A stretch of 64,000 nt of DNA from Azolla caroliniana (GCA_043228905.1 JBHGNT010000004.1:25544001-25608000), one strand, 5' to 3'; counted from the first letter of the stretch, positions 22,500 through 34,108 are shown. The notes: generated by a model not told the origin, from the sequence alone. Numbers and translations: made by a program.

Positions 22500-23330
22500 C
22501 AAGATCGGTGATCAAATCAAATCGGTAATCCAATCAGGTTAGATTGACCCAATCGAGACAGAAAATTCTCCAGAAGGATACAAGCTAAATGAATGGACAA
22601 AACTACACATAATTGTCTGCGGCACCATTCAGATGCACTTGTCAGAGTCAATGTACCACATAGTGCAATCGTGTTTGACTGCCTTCCAACTCTAGAAGAC
22701 ACTCTCGGACACCTATGAAAAGAAGGTTGCCGCCACAAAGATATATTTGATTCAATGTCTCTACAACCTTCAAATGAAAGAATTCGACTCATTCCAGGCA
22801 CACCTCAATGAGTACAAAAGCCTAAGCTCCCAAAATTCGGTCTAGGAAACTACAATCGAAGACGAATTAAAAACAATGTTGTTCATGAGTAGTCTTCCTC
22901 CTTGGGAAACTTTCGTCACAACTGTGTGCAATGCATCGATTGTCGCCGTGAAGTACTCCAAAGTTAGGAGCTCAATCCTGACGAACTTTGCTCAGAGGAA
23001 ATTGTTCGCAAACAATTCGACCAGTGATGCCTACATAGTACAAGGTTCGGTCAATTGACCGAACATTCGAGGAAGAAGTTCTTTCCGACTACCGAGCAAT
23101 ATGTGAAGCCATAGCAAGTCTCAGGATAATCGAACTGGCAACTACTGTAAGAAACCCGGACATAGCAAGGCCGATTGTCATGCCCTCAAAGAGCCGATCA
23201 CAAGGGTAGCCGACAATAGGAGGTCAACTAGGTTGGCTCATTGACCGAAGTATTGACGGACAACCCCAATATACTATCCATTGAAAACTCAGTCGAGTTA
23301 GAAGTTCTGCTCATGACTAAGGAATCGAGC
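22500..23330 (+). pseudogene. gag of copia family 1, broken
   Basis: Readable segments resemble the copia gag core: IQMHLSESMYHIVQS, then LQMKEFDSFQAHLNEYKSL, then a 60-residue open piece at 22876-23058. The zinc knuckle reads GNYCKKPGHSKADC at 23137-23178. Cys, His and Cys keep the x4/x4 spacing, but the first Cys codon is GGC (Gly) instead of TGC, so the CCHC is incomplete. Several stops interrupt the frame. Confidence 0.75.
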
Positions 23331-24330
23331 ACATGGCTCCTGGATTCGGGTGCATCCTACCACGTGACCCCTCATGGTTCCCAATTTCAGCAATATTCGG
23401 CGTGACATTCCGACTCGGAAACTCGCAGCACTGTGCCATATTTGGAATCGACATTGTAGAGGTCCACCTTCCGGGTGGCTCTACATTAGTACTACACAAT
23501 GTCCTACATATACTTGAGCTTTCAAGACCTTTGATCTCAGTCGAACAATTAGATCGCGTTAGAAGGGTGGACACTCCACAAAGGGAACCTCCTACTTGCT
23601 AGAGGCCCAAAGGTACACTTATTGTACCCACTATATGTCACTCTCAGAGAGGGTGACCTATTCTTCGTCGACATTCCCGTGTCATTGTTATGGCATGGAA
23701 GACTCAGAAAACCTTAGCAAGTCCGGCATAACGCACTTATCTAGAGCTGAAGAAATCTCCAAGCTCTCATTCTCCGACAACCAGTTTTGTGAGCACTACC
23801 AATACGGCAAACAGATAGCCGCCTCACACCCGACAACAGAGCCGAGAGGGTCGAGTCCCCTCAACCTCGTCCATTCGGACGTTTGTGGCCTGATGCTGCA
23901 TTAGTCTCTCGGTGGCTCCTGCTAGTTTGCCACGTTTATTGACGACTCGACAAGAAAGTTGTGGGTGTATCTAATCAGAACCAAAGATCGACTGTTCACA
24001 ATCTTTCAAGAATGGCTTGCAATGGTTGAAAACCAATTAGGCCGAAAGCTGAAATGCTTAAGATTGGATAATGGTGGAAAATTCCAATCAAACAAATTCA
24101 TCTGACATTGCCGACAACACGGCATTAGACGAGTCTGAGTTGACAACTCCATATAGTCCAGAACAAAACGACATCGCAAAACACATAAATTGGATATTCA
24201 GGAATGAATTGTCACCATGATGGAACATGTCGGACCTTCAAATGGTTTCTGGGCCGAGACGCTACTCACTGTAATGCACATAATCAACGTATGGTTGAGT
24301 AGGCCTATAGAACTTCAAATCCCATAGGAG
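23310..24330 (+). pseudogene. Protease and integrase of copia family 1, broken
   Basis: Protease: TWLLDSGASYHVTP with the catalytic Asp in GAT at 23343-23345. Integrase: a preintegrase H..C..C-type stretch around 23725-23800 (HLSRAEEISKL, then FCEHYQYGKQ), then the core with NLVHSDVCGLM (about 23862-23894) and RLDNGGKF near 24062-24085, the first two acidic positions. The frame is repeatedly broken. Confidence 0.75.
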
Positions 24331-25311
24331 CTTTCGACCAGCCAAAGGCCGAATTATAAGAAGTTGCGGATTTTTGGATGCGAAGCATTTGCAATTGTAC
24401 CTAAGGATGATCACTGAAAGCTTGAGCCGCAATCCTGGAAATGTATTTTCCTTGTTTATGGATCAAAAGGCAAATTCGGCTACCGACTCTGGGATCTAGA
24501 AAGCATACAAATCATCTGAAGTTCAGACGTCATTTTCAACGGTCGGAGATGCACAAGTTGGCTGAAAGGCTGATTGAAGTCAGAAGAGTAACTTTTTCGG
24601 ACGCCTTGACTCCTCCTGACGGCCCAACACAACACACTAGAGAAGCCACACGACAAGCCCTCTCTATGGGACAAGATGACTCAGAGAGCAGCCTAAGTAG
24701 CGACCCATAAACTGGATTGGCTACTCAAGAGATGATCGATGATGATTCGGCGAGCCCAGTCCTCCCACGATTGTCTCAACCATCAAAGAGATACTCTCCC
24801 GGAATCTTCTTCACGGACACCGGTGAACCGACGTCATATGAAGAAGCGTCGACATGCCCTAACTTGGACACCTAACATTTAGCAATGGAGTCATAGATTA
24901 ACTACATTAGACACAATAAGACATCATTGGGACCTAATCGAACTACCGAAAAACCAACGTGCTCTTTCGTGCAAATGGGTCTATCGACTCTAAGAGACAT
25001 CGGGTTCTGTTTGTCCCATGTACAAGGTCAGATTAGTCGTGAAGGGTTTCCCATAGTAATATGGCTTCGACTTCGATGAGATCTTTTCACAAGTGGTGAA
25101 AATGATCACCCTTCGATTCCTACTCGACATCGTGGCAGCCAAGGACTAAGAAGCTTTCCTCCATGGTGACCTAGAGGAGGAAATTTACATGGAGCAACCA
25201 AAACGCTTCGTTGCAACCGGCCAAGATCATCGAGTTTGTCGACTCCGGAAGAGTCTTTATGGCTTGAAGCAGGCACCCCGACATTGGTGTAAGAAGTTCG
25301 ACGACTTTATA

Positions 25312-26184
25312 TGTTATGTACACATACATTGGCGAGGGTAGGTCCCAAATATTTATATTAGTAAAGGGTATATTCACTAATGTTAAAAAGGGGGCTAATG
25401 TGATTGGATAGAAGAATGATAGGTGCATGTACTATCATGATTTGGGCAACCAAAGAATGAAGACCCTTTTAGAAAGGCACATCTATTCAAGGGGCTTAGG
25501 AAAAGGTATAAATATGAGCCTTAGCTATTTTAAAGAATCAAGAGATGGATTCTTGTGAAGCGGAATATGTGTGAATTGTGTGTGTGTGTGTGTGTGTGTG
25601 TGAGTGAGATAGAGATAGAGACACACACACACAGAGTATACACAAGGTTTAGTATATTAACAAAGGGGAAAGACTCAACATTATACAAGGTGGGGGGAGG
25701 GTGCTTTATGTAGTCACCCTCTCTCTTCATTAACTACAAGACTCATGGAGCATGGGGAATGTGAAAGCTCATAAGTTATGTGTCATAGAATATGATTCTA
25801 TGACTCATACTAAATGCTAGAATACAAAGTGGTGACATAATGGTGACTCTTGACCGTTGGAGTGTCTATTCACTCTCAAGGTGAGGTCACACACTAGACC
25901 AAGTTGAGCTTGATTCTCAACAGCTACCCTAATGAGGACATTACGTTGGAAGGTTGTTGTCTTAGACACCGGTGGTGTGGGTTAGGCTTTTTGTCTCGAC
26001 GATCATGTTTATTTCTTCCAAGGTATTAGTCATCCTAATATCCGGCAGTATGGGACATCGGTGGTAGGTTGGCTATGTCTAGATGATAGCTCGGGGGTGG
26101 TCGGGTGGAACGGGTTCTTCTATCCAATCTATTTTCCTTCTTTTACTTTACTTTGGTCTATTGATTAGTAATAGACTCTTAACA
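25312..26184 (+). mobile_element. Solo LTR of a third LTR-retrotransposon family
   Basis: Begins TGTTATG and ends CTTAACA, so the ends form the TG..CA inverted repeat (TGTTA/TAACA). It is flanked by TTATA at 25307-25311 and 26185-26189. The flanking RT reading frame closes exactly when the insert is left out, which supports both borders. A TATAAATA box lies at 25507-25514 on the plus strand. It has no coding capacity, and a second solo LTR (25554-25922) sits inside it. No match to the other LTRs of this window was noticed. Confidence 0.8.
25554..25922 (-). mobile_element. Solo LTR of copia family 2, reversed, nested
   Basis: The reverse complement matches the 3' LTR at 56705-57057 along its length: it starts TGTTGAGAATCAAGCTCAAC and shares the CAACGGTCAAGAGTCACCAT and CATTCCCCATGCTCCATGAG blocks. 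The TATATAA of the other copy reads TACATAA here. The right-hand end on the plus strand is sharp at 25922. The left end is less certain because the terminal bases differ. No clean target duplication was found. Confidence 0.85.
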
Positions 26185-27412
26185 TTATACAATCGGTTGG
26201 CTTCTCCAAGAGCAATGAGGACCACTAGATCTTCACGAAAAAAACTCAAGATGGGTCTCCCATCTTCCTCATCTTATACGTGGATGACATGCTACCCTTC
26301 GGCTAACATGCCGGAGAGTTTACTGATCTTGTTCGGCAATTGCGGTTGAAGTTCGCAATGAAGGACCTAGATCCCGTTCGACACATACTCGAAATGAAGA
26401 TTAATCGGTTCCGAAATAAGCAACAATTGTTTTTGTCTCAAGCCGACTACATCGGATGTGTCTTGGAGCGCTTCAACATGAAATTGGCAAATCTGCTTCG
26501 ACCATGCTCCCCATTAATCTTCCGTTGTCTCAATGAGACTGCCAGACATCCGGTCCTGATGTACGCGATGGTCCCGATACAGCCTGACATTGCTCATGCC
26601 ATAGAAGTCGTTAGCAAATTCATGCACAACCTAGGTCAATCGCATTGGAGTGCAGTCAAGCATTTATTCAGATATCTAGTGGGCACTCAAGACCTTGGCA
26701 TTCTCTTTGGTTTGAACAATAACCTAGGTGTAGTCGGCTAAACCGACTCGAACTTTGCCAACCATGTGATAGCCAAAAATCAACAACCAGATACTACTTC
26801 AAATTCGGCAATGGAGCAATTTTGTGGAAGTCAAAACTTCAGGAATGCATGTCCACTTCAACGACAGAAGCCGAATACGTAGTTGCATCCGATGCAGCGA
26901 AAGAGGCTTTATGGCTCAGTCATTTGGAGTGTACGTTTCGACAAGCCAATCCCAATTCAGCTTTAATAGTCTATAGTGACAGGCAGGGGGTTGTTGCTTT
27001 ATCAAAGAATCTGGTTCATCACCATGCCTCCAAACATATCAACGTTCAGTACCACTTCGTTCGGGACTATATAACTTCAGGAAAGCTCAGCCTCGAGAAG
27101 ATCTCCACAACCAACAACATATCAGACGGGATGACCAAGTGTCTCGCAACTGACCGATTTCAGCACTTTGGCACTAGATGGGCTTAAGGAGAAATATATC
27201 TGATTGAGTCAAACAATAGAGATAGCTTCGGACAATTGACCCTAACAGTCGAACCGACTTCTGCACTCGAACAAGCCTATTCGGCCTCTGTTTCTTTTGG
27301 CCGTCACCAACACGGTTATAAGCCCATCTTCTCTAGCATCTCTTTGTTTATATTGTATACCTTGTTTCATATTATAGGTCTCTCCTTAGTGTATACACCC
27401 ATTATGGGGGAG

Positions 27413-27736
27413 TGTCGAATACGGGTGTATATCGGCCGTATTTACACTGTCCCTTTGGACAGACTAGGTTTAGAACAGTAATGTAAATATGTCAAAGGGC
27501 AATTGCCCTAGCCCAGTTAGTATATAACTAGCTTTGTAACCTAGTTCAAGTGTTTGTTGATATTCCCCTTCTTGTATTGCAACCTTTTTTGGAATATAAC
27601 TATTACATTGTGTGCCTCCTTGTCTTTCTCTCTCACACACTCTTTCTCCTTGATCTTGCCTTAACTTGTTAACTTGGTGATCTTCTTAGCATAGATATTC
27701 TTCTTATTTCCGCACTGACGGTCTCAGACTCCAACA
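27413..27736 (+). repeat. 3' LTR of copia family 1
   Basis: TGTCGAATACGG to TCCAACA, preceded by the purine-rich ATTATGGGGGAG. Pairs with 21621-21947. Confidence 0.9.
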
Positions 27737-27741
27737 TTCTC

Positions 27742-28405
27742 CCTCACTCGTGCTCTCTAGGATGACCAACACCCCATTATGATGAAGGTACACCGTCTAC
27801 ACAATCATGAGTATACATGTTGATTATGTAGGACAATCATCTCCCACTTGATGGGTGTGTATGATGAGCTTCTATATATGATAAGTGATTGGAGAACAAC
27901 CCCCAATCCTCTATTGATAGCTTATTCTCCTTCATCATCATCAATCTCATGTCGAGACACCCATGGTGCATGGTCTAAGATGCCCCAACTCACACACATT
28001 CCTACACTTTCACAAGCACAAGGTTTATTAGGTTCAAACTCACATTTAATAGGCCAATTTGGGGCAAGATTAAATTCCATAACATTACAAATTCTAGGTG
28101 ATAGGTATCTTTTAGATACAAGTTCAATCCACACATAGGACACAACATGGTTGGTCATAGGGAGAAAGTAGGCAAAGTCATAGAAAGAATAAGGAAGGGA
28201 ACATGTGTTTCTAATGAACAAACATTTAATAAACATTAGTTCAATTGATTGAAGTATATGATTGTCGATTAAGAGATTGTAGGCTCAAGTCTAACTACAC
28301 CAAAAATGTCATATGATAACTATGATGGCTAAATGGGTGGTCACACATGATTTAAAAAACAAATTGTAAGCTTAGGAAGTTAGGTAAAATGTTTATATGC
28401 AAAAT
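27742..28405. other. Intergenic between copia family 1 and the MITE
   Basis: No gene seen. Around 28230-28300 a stretch with GGCTCAAGTCT looks faintly like a tRNA-type B box, but no full SINE can be drawn. Confidence 0.5.
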
Positions 28406-28808
28406 TAACAATCAGCAACCGAACCGAACTACGGCCTAACGGTTTAAGCGGTTCGGTTTGTGTTTAGGTTTAAGTTTTTTTTAATGGTTTGGTTTGGTTT
28501 CAACTGTTAGAAACCACTATTTTAACGGTTTATAATTTTTTAAAATTTTAAAATTTTTTAAACAATTTTTTCATTTTTAGGCCTTATTCTCACACTTTAG
28601 GAAAATCTTTAAAATTTTGAATTTTGAATTTTGGCCGAAAACCGAAACCGAACCACAAAACCACGGTTTTTATGGTTTTAACGGTTTGAAAATTTTTAAC
28701 AATTTCGTGGTTCGATTCAGGTTTCAATATGTTTAACCAATTCGATTTCAAACCGGTTCAATTTTGACACTCTCAAACCAAACCAAATCAAACCGTTGCA
28801 GATTGTTA
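28406..28808 (-). mobile_element. MITE, copy A (GGTTCGG-rich inverted-repeat element)
   Basis: Starts TAACAATCAGCAAC and ends GTTGCAGATTGTTA. Internal halves carry repeated AACCGAACC and GGTTTAAC motifs around an AT-rich middle. Flanks read TATGCAAAAT on the left and TATGCAAT on the right (28809-28816): an 8-bp target duplication with two extra A in the left copy. Its left half matches the reverse complement of the right half of copy B at 58518-58917. It has no coding capacity. An 8-bp duplication fits hAT-type MITEs. Confidence 0.8.
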
Positions 28809-29756
28809 TATGCAATGTAGCTTATTTATATATCAACAACTTTACAATGATAAGATGAAAGAATGGTTCGCGTCACACCGATGTGATAAACGTGGTTGGT
28901 TTCATGAAGTTGTTGATCGATCCAACATACCCTTTGGAATCCAACCAGCTTGGGACTTGAATTTCTTCAATGACCCAATATTTCGGGGCAGTATGGAGAA
29001 AGGCTCGTCATACCGTTGTCGTGGAAGTCCACGGCTTGCGAGCCGACTTGGGCAGGATTGTTGGGGTTTCGAAACGGGGAGCTTAATGATAGGTGCTGGT
29101 TGAGTGCTCGTTGTAACCTACCAGCTTGGATCCGGCTTTCGGGTGATGAGCACATGGGCTCATGGACGCACGTCGGCAAGTGCAAGACGAAGCGAGGAAG
29201 GAAACGACCCAGACAGAGATCTCTCAGTACCCAACACACACACACGCATATAGAAGACAATGAATCGATTAAATCAAAGAAAGAATACACGAATGGCCTA
29301 GGCCAGGTAACAAAGCTTAACGATCAGCAGATACACAACGATGAGCCTCTAGTTGGGAACACACAGGCTTGCTATGCGAACAGAGGCCTCACTCCAACCG
29401 AACCCACAGAACATAACAGAGCCTAACCGAACCGGAACCCTTCGCCCACAAGAGACATTCAACGTGAACCCAAATGTTAAACTTCAATGGGTGCACGAAC
29501 TTGTACAAGACTTATTGTGACGTCCTTTGCCCAATCTTACAATGACAGGCCGAACTCTTCACCATTCAAAGTTAACTAACATAGACCAAAGAACGAGAAA
29601 AACTCAAGAGTGTTACTAAATTCTCCAAACATATGGAAGTCTTCAGGGGCATTTCGGGAAATAAACTAAATTCCAGGGGCATGTTAGGAAATAATGAAAC
29701 TTCATTTTTATTAATCTGGACTGAGAGATCGAGAGAGATGAATTGTTTACGGGATT
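28809..29756. other. Unassigned stretch with a 97-codon open frame
   Basis: A frame at 28810-29103 (plus) has ordinary protein composition, including GWFHEVVDRSNIPFGIQPAW, but I recognise no family. Further right, an acacac-rich stretch and a 30-bp direct repeat (CAGGGGCAT at 29644 and 29674) precede the PPR gene. Retroelement debris is possible. Confidence 0.4.
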
Positions 29757-29759
29757 GAA

Positions 29760-29775
29760 TTAGGGTTAGGGTTAG
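29760..29775 (+). promoter_or_regulatory. Tandem telo-box in the PPR 5' region
   Basis: TTAGGGTTAGGGTTAG lies about 55 bp before the PPR start codon. Telo-boxes (AAACCCTAA on the other strand) are common near starts of plant nuclear genes for organelle and translation functions. Function here is inferred. Confidence 0.5.
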
Positions 29776-29830
29776 CGAAACAGGGAAGTGGAACGGGTGT
29801 TTGGAGTTTACGAGACCTTGATACAGAGCT

Positions 29831-30922
29831 ATGCGCAAGTGCAGAGAGATTCTTCATCTGCATCTTCGTCCATCTCTTTCATCCCATGTTTCCAGAAGCT
29901 TTAGCTCAGGAGCTACCACCAACACTAAACCCATTGAAGAGATCGTGAAAGGCTTTGAGGTTTCAGATACAGACTGGACGTCTCGACCATTTTTCTACAA
30001 AGTCCTGAAACAGGTAAGTGGCGATCCTTATACTGCCCTGAGTTTCTTCACTTGGGTCACAAAGGAGAAGCAATTCATCCCTACCACAGCAGAATACAAT
30101 GCCCTGCTTGAGATTCTAGGACCCGTTCACATGTTCAGTGAAATGAAAAATGTGATGAAGATGATGGACATGAAGAAATGCAAGATGTTGCCCTCCACAT
30201 TCACAATTTTGATCAAATACTATGCTAAATCTGGGCTTGTTGATGATGCCATACGATGTCTCGAGCAGATGAAAAGGTGTGGTGTTAAACCTAATGTCCA
30301 GACATACAACAACCTCATCGATGCTTTTGTCAAAGAAGGGAAGATCAATCTTGTGCTAGGCATGATTGATCAAATGAAATGTGATGGAATCCAACCCAAT
30401 GAGTATACCCTCAACTTCTTAGTCGAAGGGCTATGTAGCTCGGGCCAACTTGACAAGGCAATAGAGCTTGTCCGAGAATCATCAGCAAATGGTATTGTAT
30501 ATAACGTCTTGTTGAAAGGGCTTTGCAAAGCGAGAAAGATAGAAGAAGCCTATGAAATCGTAGAAGAGATGATCTCTCGGGGTCATAATCCAGATGAGTA
30601 CACATACAATACTCTTGTGGTAGGGGCATGTAAGGTTGGGAAGCTTGATTTCGCACTTGGGTTGCGGATGGAAATGATCAGAAGGAAGGTATCACCCTCA
30701 ATTATCACCTATGGGACACTCATCATGTTCCTGTGTAGGCACAAAAGAGGAGAAGAGGCATACCATTTGTTAGGTGAAATGAAGTCGGAAGGGATCGTGT
30801 TAACTGAACAAGACCAGTCTTCACTGAAGGCGGCTTTCTTGAGATCGAACCGGAGAACATCGGCTGCAGCAATCATTCGAGACATGGGGAGTAGTAGTAC
30901 TAGGAGTAAGCCTCCCCATTGA
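29831..30922 (+). CDS. P-class pentatricopeptide repeat protein, probably organellar
   Basis: 363 residues without introns, as is usual for PPR genes. The N-terminus (about 1-30) is rich in Arg, His and Ser with no acidic residue after position 6, as in a mitochondrial or plastid presequence. From about residue 86 to 350 there are eight 31-35 residue PPR units, for example TFTILIKYYAKSGLVDDAI, TYNNLIDAFVKEGKINL, TLNFLVEGLCSSGQL and TYNTLVVGACKVGKL. The fourth unit is short (about 31). There are no E, E+ or DYW domains, so a role in binding and stabilising or processing organelle RNA is more likely than C-to-U editing. Start ATG at 29831 is the only one giving the presequence. Target RNA unknown. 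Confidence 0.9.
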   Translation: MRKCREILHLHLRPSLSSHVSRSFSSGATTNTKPIEEIVKGFEVSDTDWTSRPFFYKVLKQVSGDPYTALSFFTWVTKEKQFIPTTAEYNALLEILGPVHMFSEMKNVMKMMDMKKCKMLPSTFTILIKYYAKSGLVDDAIRCLEQMKRCGVKPNVQTYNNLIDAFVKEGKINLVLGMIDQMKCDGIQPNEYTLNFLVEGLCSSGQLDKAIELVRESSANGIVYNVLLKGLCKARKIEEAYEIVEEMISRGHNPDEYTYNTLVVGACKVGKLDFALGLRMEMIRRKVSPSIITYGTLIMFLCRHKRGEEAYHLLGEMKSEGIVLTEQDQSSLKAAFLRSNRRTSAAAIIRDMGSSSTRSKPPH

Positions 30923-33554
30923 TCCCTCTTTGTAAAATTCAGAGATTCTTTTATGTGTTGCCCATACAATTATTCGATATGTCAATTAACGATAAGCAAT
31001 GTTTTCTCGTGAATCAATTTTGTTTGCTTCTTTCGCTCATTCATTCGTTGTATTCGAATCCATGAAAATTTTGCACAACTATTTTGTTTGGTAACATGGA
31101 GCTGCCCCTCATGCACTTTAATTTTGTGGAATTTTTGCTTAGATAAGTGGATATAGGTGCTACCCGCATCTGGAAGCCATAAAAGATGAACATAAAAAAG
31201 GTTGCAATTCTGTGGAGACTAGAAAGCTCATATATTCAATCTCCATTCCAGAGAGGCAATCTAATAAATTAGTGAAGTTGTTGACACTTGAACCCATCTC
31301 TGTATGGGTTGCTAAAAACATGCCTCACCACTATAGTATGGTCCTAACATGAAAAAGAGACAAAGAAGTATAACTAGTTAGATTTGAATCACAGTGCATG
31401 GGCTAATAAAACCACTAGAGTACAGCCTGAATTTGAATAGAACGGTAGGAGCTATTTGTGTAATTTCAGCACTACTTTTTACTTATTGTTTATATCCCAC
31501 TACCAAGAGGTAGTGTAAGAAAAAAACTTCACTGTACTGAGAAAAGCCTTAGGTAGTTGCATATGCACACAACGTACTTGCCATCGCTGCACCACGGCTC
31601 ACACATTATCATATGCAATCCAGCTTGCGCATGGTTATGCAATCCAATCAAACTGTAAACTAGCATGAAGAAAGTTGTTACAAATATGTAGATGCATTCC
31701 TCAGAAAATCAAAGCTACAAACATAGGCCCATGATCAGCATATACATAGCACTTTTGATCAAAGTGCAGTTTATTCCTTATGATCCAACTTGACCTATAC
31801 TATTTCATGCAAAAAAATGGCTTTCAGAGATTTACTTTCTCTATAATACCTTTAAATTGCTTCTTCTATGTGAGCATCTTCTGATATTTCTATTATAGCA
31901 CATGGAATGGAGATGATGTGCAATGGAAAGAAGCATCAACAAATGCCTCTTACACTAATGAAGGAAGCATACAAACCAATATCAAAGCCCTCAACAAGTT
32001 GATGGATCTCGATGTTTTTAATATCATTAAAATGAAATTTTGGTTTAATGCAAATATATATACCTTGAAGAGAATGATAGTCACAAGATGTGAATAATAC
32101 TCAATGTTCATTGATACATGGTGGAACATGCATTCAAACAAAAACTCATAAGTAGCTATGGATAATGGCATCTTCTTTTATTATATTTGTACTTTGGATG
32201 GAGATATCTGTTGCAAGCTAACTGATGTCATTGCAAGGTATTTCAGGATCTCCCAAAAGTGAAATGAGGACCATCGAAATCATTAGAGCTTATGATAACA
32301 AAGATCTCTTGCTATATATGTGTGCGTTGAACCTTCAACTTAGTAATAACATTGTTGTATGGAGACATCAATTTTCTTATCATTTTTTTTCATCACCTAC
32401 TAATGAAGATAGAAGCAAGAAGTAAGGCTACAATGATGACTGTGTAAGTCATAGTTTAGTTGGCGGAGCAATACTATCTTTTATTAAATGAATTACATTT
32501 ATTGTGTATTAAATGGAGACAATTGGCTTTACAACCATTATTTGTCAGTGGATAGCAATGTATTATCATTGTAAGTAATATTAGGCTGCAAATTTACAAG
32601 AATGCAACAAGTAGATGCACAAAAAGGACCTACAACTTTTATCAACGCAATATCTAGGGGATCCTTCCTCATATTGAAGCCGAGAAACCCAAGTGATAGG
32701 TACAAATATAGTAGCTATACAAGAAAGTCTAATGAAAATTCTAGTACTACATTTAATTAGGATCAACAAAATGTTTTCGAAATAGTATGAGCATACACTA
32801 ACATTTATAGAATGGACGTCTATGTCTCATGTCTTGTACACCATATCATCCCTCCTTTACAACTAGTATCAATATTCTTTTGAAATAATATGAACGCATA
32901 CTCCCTCCCATTATGTGTAAAATATAGGTCCATTAGTCACGATTCGTACAGAATATCATTCCTACTTTACGATTAGAATCAATATTCGAACATAACACAT
33001 CGAACACAAGCCCATCTATCACAACTTGTCCAAAAAATTGTTCCCTCCTGTACATGCTTGTTACTTGGACTAGATGCTTGTCAAGCTCTTTCCCTTCCAC
33101 TTATGTCTTGCTCTCTTCATTTGCAATTATTTTCACATGGCATTCTTGTAAGATGGAATAAATCAATAAACCAACATTGATGTGATTTCATGACGACTAT
33201 TCTCAAGTTTATACAACTCATATCATATGTAATGCTAAATAACTAGTCAATAGATATTAGATACGCTTTTTCTTTTCAAAAAATTAGATACCCATTTTAA
33301 GTTTCGCTACTTATGAATGCATATTTCAAATATGTATATTATCAATAAATTTGAGTGGAAGTGATGTCTTTAAAAGTTTAAAATAATCTGCATTTGAAGA
33401 ATCTCTCTCTCATTAGTTACGATCACAAATATAAGCATTGCTAAATTAATGCTTGAAAAACCTTGAGAGGTTTGAACTTGGACACCAAGTCCACGATGGT
33501 GAATCATCATTACAAATCAGATACAAAATAAAATAAATTTCTCTCTCCCTATAA
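30923..33554. other. Intergenic, no gene seen
   Basis: About 2.6 kb without a supported gene. Short open stretches near 31900-32430 are interrupted and unrecognised. Confidence 0.55.
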
Positions 33555-33880
33555 TTAGCTTACTCTAGTGGTAAGTCAGCACTATGTCTTGGGTTCATAA
33601 CCCAATTTTCTCACTTCTCTATTACTCTATAGAGACATATCTCTTATTTCACTAGATGCCATTCTAAAATTTAGGGGTTGAACCCATGACCACCTAGTCA
33701 GCACTATGTCTTGGGTTCAACCACTCTAGTGCTAACGCTAGTGGTAAGTCAGCACTATGTCTTGGGTTCATAACCCAATTTTCTCACTTCTCTATTACTC
33801 TATAGAGACATATCTCTTATTTCACTAAACGCCATTCTAGAATTTAGGGGTTGAACCCATGACCACCTAGTCTCCGTTGC
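33555..33880. repeat. Tandemly duplicated tRNA-like SINE pair, 173-bp period
   Basis: CTAGTGGTAAGTCAGCAC at 33565 recurs at 33738, with the following 130 bp nearly identical. Each unit has a plus-strand tRNA-like start (TAGCTTACTCTAGTGGTAAG as an A-box-like region in the first, then GGGTTCATAACCC as B box). Later it has a minus-strand counterpart (AGGTGGTCATGGGTTCAACC on the minus strand). This looks like two convergent tRNA-derived SINE pieces duplicated together. A third diverged relative with GGGTTCGAAACC lies at about 33966-34036. Confidence 0.6.
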
Positions 33881-34108
33881 ACAACCTTACCAACTTAGTT
33901 ACATCAATCTGGGGCTTTGTCTCTCTCTCTCGCTCTTTGTCATAATTATCTTACCCTTGGCAAGTCGTTTACACTACTAACTAACACTACATCTTGGGTT
34001 CGAAACCTAATTTTCTCACCTCTCTATTATTCCATAAATCTCTCTCTCTCTCTCTTTGGAAATCTATGTTATTAAAACAAGATGATAATACAAAGCATGC
34101 GATATCAA

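Larger units (their letters stand above)
24880..27187 (+). pseudogene. Reverse transcriptase and RNase H of copia family 1, split
   Basis: RT part one ends with SLYGLKQAPRHWCKKFDDFI at 25311. Part two resumes at 26190 and reaches LYVDDM, the catalytic block, at 26274-26291. Between them sits a solo LTR with its target duplication; the frame on either side is compatible. An in-frame TAG lies at 26226-26228. RNase H is readable at 26822-27187 (STSTTEAEYVVASDAAKEA, then IVYSDRQG) with a terminal TAA. Confidence 0.85.
21616..27741 (+). mobile_element. Ty1-copia retrotransposon, family 1, decayed, with nested insertions
   Basis: Complete in outline: 5' LTR 21621-21947, primer-binding site, gag, protease, integrase, reverse transcriptase, RNase H, polypurine tract (about 27401-27412) and 3' LTR 27413-27736, flanked by TTCTC at 21616-21620 and 27737-27741. 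The order PR-IN-RT-RH is that of copia elements. Many stops and frameshifts, and clear divergence between the LTRs, show it is old and inactive. The RT is split by an 873-bp solo LTR (25312-26184). Confidence 0.92.

Noticed and set aside
28217-28300. Possible SINE with a GGCTCAAGTCT B-box-like motif
   Set aside because: No convincing A box, tail or target duplication was found, so it is only mentioned as weak.
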